NCBI GenBank assembly: GCA_937925755.1
Contig: CALAMX010000199.1
Coordinates: forward strand, 1-9,350
Direction: 5' to 3'
Length of the DNA stretch: 9,350 bases
Origin: an uncultured Burkholderiales bacterium
GTDB taxonomy: Bacteria; Pseudomonadota; Gammaproteobacteria; Burkholderiales; Thiobacillaceae
The translations under genes were made by a program, and so were the position numbers. The notes beneath the pieces were generated by a model. That model had not been told where the DNA came from. It saw nothing but the letters and a program-made list of their open reading frames with translations, and searched no databases. How positions within the stretch are numbered: the stretch's first letter is position 1; every line of letters starts with the position of its first letter. Shown here in pieces: positions 5,241 to 9,350 of the stretch.

Positions 5241-5479
5241 GCCCTATCCATTGGACCGGCCTTTGCCTGTGTTCGGGTCCTTCATCGACACAAACCGCGT
5301 GCACACGCAGGGATTCGCAAGGCCGACGCGGGCCACGCTTGCCCTTGAACGGCCATGTTGCGCGCGACCTCCCGGAGAGGTGTTCAACCTCGCCTGCGGC
5401 CGGGGCGCGCAACCTGCCGCGCTTTGGCGCTTTGTGCCTGATCCCGTCATGATGGGCAATCTGGGTTGAACGCTACGCC
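5241..5479. other. Intergenic region between plsY and the 5480 gene
   Basis: The 239 bases hold no convincing gene. Short open frames exist on both strands (for example 5251-5469 plus and 5244-5459 minus), but they lack ribosome binding sites and recognisable motifs. I see no T-run terminator for plsY and no clear sigma-70 promoter for the downstream gene, though its promoter is presumably here. Confidence 0.4.
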
Positions 5480-6253
5480 ATGACTTGGTTCCAGAAGGAG
5501 ATGGACTACGCCCGAGAGAGCTTGGCCGCCGCCTCGCGGGCTGCCATCGACCGCGCCGGCGAAAAGCTCTCCGAGGTCATGGGCGAGGGCGTGCGCCTGG
5601 CCGGCCGCGAGTTGCGCGAGGTCGTGGAGAGCGCCAGCCGTGAAATCGATGCCAAGCTAGACAAGATCTCGGAAGAACTGCACAGCCAGCGCCAATTCAC
5701 CAAGGACGACGTGCGCGAACTGGTCGACTACGCAGCCGAGCGGCTCTCCAACGTGCTCGACGAACGCATCGCGGTCATGAAGCGCGAGATCTCCGACCTG
5801 GTGCGCGAGAAGACCGAGTATTTCAAGGCCGAGGTCGATGCCTTCTTCATTCAGCGCCAGCAGGACCTCGCGCGCGAGCGGCGGCGCATGGTGCTCAACA
5901 TCGCCCTGGCCCTGGCCGCCTCACTCGTCGTGGCCGTGGTGGGGCTTTGGTACAAGGGGGTCATCGGCGGTGCGGAGGTGGACATATTCACCGTCTTCCG
6001 CATCGTGCTGGCCGCGCTCACTGGCGGCTACGGGGTCTATCTCGCAGTCAACCTGCTCACCCGCTGGCTACGCCTGTCCGAGCACCGCAAGGACATGCTC
6101 TTCCTGGCTGCGCGCTACTGGGGGGTGCTGCGTCCGACCAGCCTGCTCGGCACCTTCGTCATGCTCATCCTGGCGGCGATCGTGCTCTTGCTGCTCACCT
6201 TTCCCGATCAGGTGGCGGGATGGCTGGGCTTCAAGTGGCCGCTGCCGCGCTGA
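5480..6253 (+). CDS. Unknown membrane protein: helical coiled-coil N-terminus, three C-terminal TM segments
   Basis: I do not recognise a named family. Of 257 residues, the first 137 or so are charged and strongly helical with no Pro: ARESLAAASRAAIDRAGEKL, then LREVVESASREIDAKLDKIS, then the AAERLSNVLDERIAV and VREKTEYFKAEVDAF stretches. The spacing of hydrophobic residues suggests amphipathic helices or a coiled coil, similar in style to apolipoprotein-like or phasin-like helices. Three membrane segments follow at about 138-157, 168-193 and 221-242, the last two separated by a basic loop (TRWLRLSEHRK). No signal peptide is seen. The helical part would be cytosolic if the positive loops follow the inside rule. 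No clear ribosome binding site precedes ATG 5480; an AAGGAG at 5495-5500 abuts a second ATG (5501) too closely to serve it. The 3' end overlaps tsaD by 23 bases, tail to tail. Confidence 0.75.
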   Translation: MTWFQKEMDYARESLAAASRAAIDRAGEKLSEVMGEGVRLAGRELREVVESASREIDAKLDKISEELHSQRQFTKDDVRELVDYAAERLSNVLDERIAVMKREISDLVREKTEYFKAEVDAFFIQRQQDLARERRRMVLNIALALAASLVVAVVGLWYKGVIGGAEVDIFTVFRIVLAALTGGYGVYLAVNLLTRWLRLSEHRKDMLFLAARYWGVLRPTSLLGTFVMLILAAIVLLLLTFPDQVAGWLGFKWPLPR

Positions 6254-7253
6254 CCGGCGCCAGCTCCTCCAGGTCCCAGCGCGGTCGCACGCCAAAACTC
6301 CCATCCGTGAGACCCTCCGCCAGGCGCAGGGCGCCGGCATAGGCGATCATGGCGCCATTGTCGGTGCACAGCGCCAGGGGAGGGTAGAACAGCGCGAACC
6401 CGTGCCTCTGTGCCTCCGCTTTGAGTCGCGCGCGCAGCGCCTGGTTGGCCCCCACCCCGCCCGCCACCACCAGCCGTTCAAGTCCCGTTGCATCGAGTGC
6501 GGCCAGGGCCTTCTCGGCCAGCACGTCCACCACGGCTAGCTGAAAGGAGGCGGCGATGTCGGCAGCAGAACCCGGTCCAAGCCGGTTGTAAAGGGTCAGG
6601 GCCGCAGTCTTCAGCCCGGCGAAGCTGAAATCCAAATTGCCGCTCGCCAGCATGGGGCGTGGCAGGCGGTGTTTATAGGGGTCGCCATGCGTGGCGAGCT
6701 GGGCCACGGCAGGGCCGCCGGGATAGGGTAGCCCCAGCAACTGGGCCGTCTTGTCGAAGGCCTCGCCGGCGGCGTCGTCCAGAGTCTCGCCCAACAGGGT
6801 ATAGCGTCCGACCCCGTCCACCCGCATCAGTTGTGTATGTCCCCCGGATACCAGCAGGGCGACGAAGGGGAATTCTGGTCGCGGCTCGGACAGCATCGGG
6901 GAGAGCAGATGCCCCTCCAAGTGGTGTACGGGGATGGCCGGGATGGCGAGTGCGAAGGCCAAGCCGCTGGCCAGCCCAGCCCCCACCAGCAGCGCCCCGG
7001 CGAGGCCAGGCCCCTGCGTGTAGGCCACCGCGTCGAGGTCCTGCAGACTCAGGCCGACCTCATCGAGGACCCGGCGGATGAGCCGCGGTGCGCGGCGGAT
7101 GTGGTCGCGGGAGGCGAGCTCCGGCACGACGCCGCCGTACTCGGCGTGCATCGCCACCTGGGAGTGCAGCGCCTGGGCGAGCAGGCCACGCTCGGTGTCG
7201 TACAGGGCGACCCCGGTCTCGTCGCAGGAAGTTTCCAGGCCCAGTATCAGCAT
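6231..7253 (-). CDS. tsaD: tRNA N6-adenosine threonylcarbamoyltransferase TsaD
   Basis: TsaD, with TsaB and TsaE, transfers the threonylcarbamoyl group to A37 of tRNAs that read ANN codons (t6A). The 340 residues match the family (E. coli 337). It begins MLILGLETSCDETGVALYD. The metal-binding His111 and His115 are in HHLEGH; VSGGHTQL (135-142) is the ATP-site loop, followed by GEAFDKTAQLLGLPYPGGP (163-181), DFSFAGLKTA (208-217), VVAGGVGANQ (262-271) and CTDNGAMIA (296-304) with Asp298. I chose the ATG at 7251-7253. The frame is open to 7433, but the extra 60 residues cross the rpsU promoter and coding region and resemble nothing. It is divergent from rpsU, the usual gammaproteobacterial order, and its last 23 bases overlap the end of the convergent membrane-protein gene. 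Confidence 0.96.
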   Translation of the reverse strand: MLILGLETSCDETGVALYDTERGLLAQALHSQVAMHAEYGGVVPELASRDHIRRAPRLIRRVLDEVGLSLQDLDAVAYTQGPGLAGALLVGAGLASGLAFALAIPAIPVHHLEGHLLSPMLSEPRPEFPFVALLVSGGHTQLMRVDGVGRYTLLGETLDDAAGEAFDKTAQLLGLPYPGGPAVAQLATHGDPYKHRLPRPMLASGNLDFSFAGLKTAALTLYNRLGPGSAADIAASFQLAVVDVLAEKALAALDATGLERLVVAGGVGANQALRARLKAEAQRHGFALFYPPLALCTDNGAMIAYAGALRLAEGLTDGSFGVRPRWDLEELAPVSAAAAT

Positions 7254-7283
7254 GTCAGGCGGACGATCAGAAATGTGTGGATA

Positions 7284-7313
7284 TTGAAACACAGACTGGC
7301 TCTGAGATATATT
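7284..7313 (+). promoter_or_regulatory. Sigma-70-like promoter for rpsU-yqeY-dnaG
   Basis: TTGAAA (7284-7289) and TATATT (7308-7313) each match the sigma-70 consensus at five of six positions and are 18 bases apart. The surrounding DNA is AT-rich against a GC-rich background. Transcription would start near 7320, about 25 bases before the rpsU ATG. The same 91-base gap must also drive tsaD on the other strand; only weak AT-rich candidates are seen there. Experimentally untested. Confidence 0.6.
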
Positions 7314-7333
7314 AAGAATTTCACCGAATGACC

Positions 7334-7339
7334 AAAGGA
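7334..7339 (+). promoter_or_regulatory. Shine-Dalgarno site of rpsU
   Basis: AAAGGA lies five bases before the rpsU ATG at 7345. It is the clearest ribosome binding site in the right half of the window and agrees with high expression of a ribosomal protein gene; the neighbouring yqeY and dnaG have much weaker sites. Confidence 0.6.
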
Positions 7340-7344
7340 ATCGC

Positions 7345-7557
7345 ATGCCCAGCGTACGCGTCAAGGAAAACGAGCCGTTCGAGGTGGCCCTGCGCCGCTT
7401 CAAGCGGACCATCGAGAAGACGGGCCTGCTCACCGAGCTGCGTGCCCGCGAGTACTACGAAAAGCCCACCCAGGAACGCAAGCGCAAGCTGGCCGCCGCC
7501 ATCAAGCGCCAGCACAAGCGACTCCGTAGCCAACAACTCCCCCCCAAGTTGTACTGA
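7345..7557 (+). CDS. rpsU: 30S ribosomal protein S21
   Basis: S21 is a small, very basic protein of the 30S subunit that helps pair mRNA with 16S rRNA at initiation. The 70 residues match the family (71 in E. coli). The start MPSVRVKENEPFEVALRRFK is highly characteristic; TELRAREYYEKPTQERKRKL and a Lys/Arg-rich tail follow. The gene has a strong promoter and AAAGGA site. It opens the macromolecular-synthesis operon, with yqeY beginning 28 bases later and dnaG after that. No hairpin with a T-run is seen between rpsU and yqeY, so co-transcription is likely. A longer open frame on the plus strand from 7328 overlaps it but belongs in reality only to yqeY. Confidence 0.97.
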   Translation: MPSVRVKENEPFEVALRRFKRTIEKTGLLTELRAREYYEKPTQERKRKLAAAIKRQHKRLRSQQLPPKLY

Positions 7558-7585
7558 TCGGCGTCTCACCGCGCGCCCCTCACGG

Positions 7586-8029
7586 ATGTCGCTCAAGACG
7601 CGCATCAACGAGGACATGAAGGCGGCGCTACGCGCGCGGCAGACCGGGCGCTTGTCCGCCATCCGCCTGCTGCTCGCAGCCATCAAACAGCGTGAGATCG
7701 ACTCGCGTACCGAACTCGACGATGCTGGTGTGGTCGCCGTGGTCGACAAACTGATCAAGCAGCGGCGTGACGCAGCCGCCCAATACGCTGCCGCCGGCCG
7801 GCAGGACCTGGCCGACAAGGAACAGGCGGAAATCGAAGTCCTCTCTGTCTATCTGCCTCAGCCCCTGAGTGCTGACGAGGTCGATGAACTCGTCCGCCAG
7901 GCGATCGCCGAGACCGGCGCGGCAGGGGCGCGCGACATGGGCAAGGTCATGGCCTGGCTCAAGCCGCGGCTGGCGGGCCGAGCCGACATGACCACCATCT
8001 CCGCCCGGGTCAAGGCCGTGCTGGGCTAA
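7586..8029 (+). CDS. yqeY: GatB/YqeY domain-containing protein
   Basis: The 147-residue protein is the stand-alone form of the YqeY domain, also found at the C-terminus of the GatB subunit of amidotransferases that act on tRNA. The role of the free form is unclear; a tRNA-linked function is inferred. It begins MSLKTRINEDMKAALRARQT and continues RLSAIRLLLAAIKQREIDSR. It includes KLIKQRRDAAAQY, VYLPQPLSADEVDELV and the C-terminal GKVMAWLKPRLAGRADM, all typical. I chose ATG 7586 for that N-terminus; the frame is open upstream to 7328 but those codons overlap rpsU in another frame. It sits between rpsU and dnaG, a placement common in proteobacteria outside the enterics. No strong ribosome binding site is visible, so it may rely on translation from rpsU. 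Confidence 0.93.
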   Translation: MSLKTRINEDMKAALRARQTGRLSAIRLLLAAIKQREIDSRTELDDAGVVAVVDKLIKQRRDAAAQYAAAGRQDLADKEQAEIEVLSVYLPQPLSADEVDELVRQAIAETGAAGARDMGKVMAWLKPRLAGRADMTTISARVKAVLG

Positions 8030-8055
8030 TCCAGCTTCCAGTCTAGAATCCTGGT

Positions 8056-9350
8056 ATGGCCAGGATTCCCGAGGCGTTCATCCGCGAGCTGCTCGACCGC
8101 ACCGACATCGTCGGCGTCATCGAGGCTTACGTCCCCCTGCGTCGGGCGGGTGCCAATTACCTGGCGCGCTGCCCCTTCCACAACGAAAAGACCCCCTCTT
8201 TTACGGTCTCGCCGAGCAAACAGTTCTATCACTGCTTCGGTTGCGGCGCGCATGGCACCGCGCTCACCTTCCTCATGGAGCATGCCGGTCTGAGCTTTAT
8301 CGACGCGGTGCATGAGCTGGCCGGCCGGGTGGGTATGCGTGTGCCGGAGGACGCGGGGCTCTCCCGCCCCGAGGAGGACCGGCGGGAGCGGCTGCTGGCG
8401 CTCCTCGCCCAGGCGGATCGCTACTATCGCCAGATCCTGCGCTCGAGTCCTCAAGCAATCGACTACCTCAAAGGGCGTGGGCTGACGGGCAAGAGCGCTG
8501 CTCGTTTCGGACTGGGCTACGCCCCGGACGAGTGGCAGGGCCTTGCACGCGTCTTCAGCGATTATCAGGACCCTTTGCTGGAAGTGGTTGGATTGGTCAT
8601 CGTCGGTGAACAGGGGCGGCGCTATGACCGATTCCGCGGCCGGGTCATGTTCCCCATTCGCAACGAACGGGGCCAGGTGGTCGGCTTCGGCGGGCGCGTC
8701 TTGGGGGCGGGCGAACCCAAATACCTCAACTCCCCAGAGACACCCGTCTTCGCCAAGGGGCGCGAGCTCTACGGCCTCTATGAGGCACGCCGCGCCATCC
8801 AGGAGGCCGGAGAGGTGGTCGTCGTCGAGGGCTACATGGATGTGGTCATGCTGGCGCAGCAGGGGGTGGACAACGTAGTCGCCACCTTGGGCACATCGGT
8901 CACCGACGAGCAGGTCAGGCGCCTGATGCGCCTGGCCGACAGCATCGTCTTCGCCTTCGACGGTGATGCCGCTGGGCGCAAGGCCGCGTGGCGGGCCCTG
9001 GAAAACAGCCTGCCGCAACTGCCGGATGGCAAGCGGGTTGCCTTCCTGTTCCTGCCCGAAGGCGAGGACCCGGACAGCTACGTGCACAGGCACGGTGTGG
9101 CTGCCTGGCGGCAATTGCTCGCCCGCGCCATCCCGCTGTCCGATTACCTGGTCGAGGCGCTCTGCGCGCGTACCGAGCTCGCCTCGCAGGAGGGGCGGGT
9201 GAAGCTCATCAAGCTGGCCGAGCCCTATCTGCGGCAGATGACACAGGCCCCGCTACTCGCCGGCGCCTTGCGCCGGCGTCTGACCGAGCTCACCGGCCTG
9301 CCGGCTGGCGGCCGGGGGTATGCAGGCCCCGTGAGACCGGCGACGCGACC
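8056..9350 (+). CDS. dnaG: DNA primase DnaG, 3' end outside window
   Basis: DnaG makes the RNA primers for lagging-strand synthesis together with the DnaB helicase. The frame is open from ATG 8056 to the window edge (431 codons, about 70 percent of a typical primase). The CHC2 zinc-binding domain has Cys39, His42, Cys60 and Cys63 (LARCPFHNEKTPSF and FYHCFGCGAHG). The RNA polymerase domain has RGRVMFPIRN (194-203) and GFGGRVLG (210-217). The TOPRIM core has Glu258 in VVEGYMDVVM and Asp302 and Asp304 in FAFDGDAAGRKA, followed by LPEGEDPDSY (333-342). The C-terminal DnaB-binding domain is beyond the window. The ATG lies 26 bases after the yqeY stop with a poor ribosome binding site, in keeping with the low expression known for dnaG in this operon. 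A 362-residue open frame on the opposite strand (8026-9114) is a shadow. Confidence 0.97.
   Translation, partial: MARIPEAFIRELLDRTDIVGVIEAYVPLRRAGANYLARCPFHNEKTPSFTVSPSKQFYHCFGCGAHGTALTFLMEHAGLSFIDAVHELAGRVGMRVPEDAGLSRPEEDRRERLLALLAQADRYYRQILRSSPQAIDYLKGRGLTGKSAARFGLGYAPDEWQGLARVFSDYQDPLLEVVGLVIVGEQGRRYDRFRGRVMFPIRNERGQVVGFGGRVLGAGEPKYLNSPETPVFAKGRELYGLYEARRAIQEAGEVVVVEGYMDVVMLAQQGVDNVVATLGTSVTDEQVRRLMRLADSIVFAFDGDAAGRKAAWRALENSLPQLPDGKRVAFLFLPEGEDPDSYVHRHGVAAWRQLLARAIPLSDYLVEALCARTELASQEGRVKLIKLAEPYLRQMTQAPLLAGALRRRLTELTGLPAGGRGYAGPVRPATR

Noticed and set aside
4604..5452. 282-residue plus-strand open frame
   Set aside because: It covers plsY in another frame and is Arg/Gly/Pro-rich without motifs; plsY is supported by several family motifs.
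5251..5469. 72-residue open frame between plsY and the membrane-protein gene
   Set aside because: It has no ribosome binding site and no motif, and is Arg/Pro-rich as expected for random frames in GC-rich DNA.
7254..7433. 60-residue N-terminal extension of TsaD
   Set aside because: It would cross the rpsU promoter and coding region; the conserved TsaD start LILGLETSCDET begins at 7253.
8026..9114. 362-residue minus-strand open frame
   Set aside because: It is antisense to dnaG, whose zinc finger and TOPRIM motifs are unmistakable in the plus frame; long antisense frames are common in GC-rich DNA.

Overview
The window looks like a chromosomal segment of a GC-rich proteobacterium, most likely a gammaproteobacterium. 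The main evidence is the right half: folB and plsY are divergent, then an unknown membrane-protein gene, then tsaD divergent from rpsU-yqeY-dnaG. That is the conserved plsY/folB - tsaD - macromolecular-synthesis operon neighbourhood of this group. No species can be named from the sequence alone.

Layout: (1) 1-1579 is the decayed right part of an IS3-family insertion sequence. orfA is broken by two small indels, and orfB by an in-frame stop and a 10-base deletion. Two copies of a small non-coding element sit inside it. (2) 1600-3591 holds three same-strand genes: a stand-alone CheY/PilG-like receiver protein, an Ogt-type O6-alkylguanine-DNA alkyltransferase, and the tyrosine recombinase XerD, whose start overlaps the end of ogt. 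(3) 3592-4241 has no gene. A third copy of the same element lies between the converging xerD and folB. (4) 4242-5240 is folB (minus strand) divergent from plsY (plus strand). (5) 5480-6253 encodes an unrecognised protein with a long helical N-terminus and three C-terminal membrane segments; it overlaps the end of tsaD tail to tail. (6) 6231-9350 is tsaD (minus strand), then rpsU, a yqeY/GatB-like gene and the first 431 codons of dnaG (plus strand), separated by a short promoter region.

The most notable content is the element family. Three copies (68-450, 1163-1305, 3663-4111) share terminal inverted repeats of the form GGAWGCYCTGCATAA. Each is flanked by a 4-base direct repeat (TTAG, CAAG, CTAG), and none encodes a protein, so they behave like MITEs. 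Removing the 143-bp copy plus one CAAG restores the transposase reading frame and its exact D(35)E spacing, which shows the borders directly. The two larger copies have the same ends but carry arrays of GTAG-headed REP-like palindromes in the middle. The family therefore appears to be a transposable core loaded with a second kind of repeat.

The rest is housekeeping: DNA repair and chromosome-dimer resolution (ogt, xerD), folate synthesis (folB), phospholipid synthesis (plsY), tRNA t6A modification (tsaD), translation (rpsU) and replication priming (dnaG). I found no CRISPR array, tRNA, rRNA, toxin-antitoxin pair or defence system.
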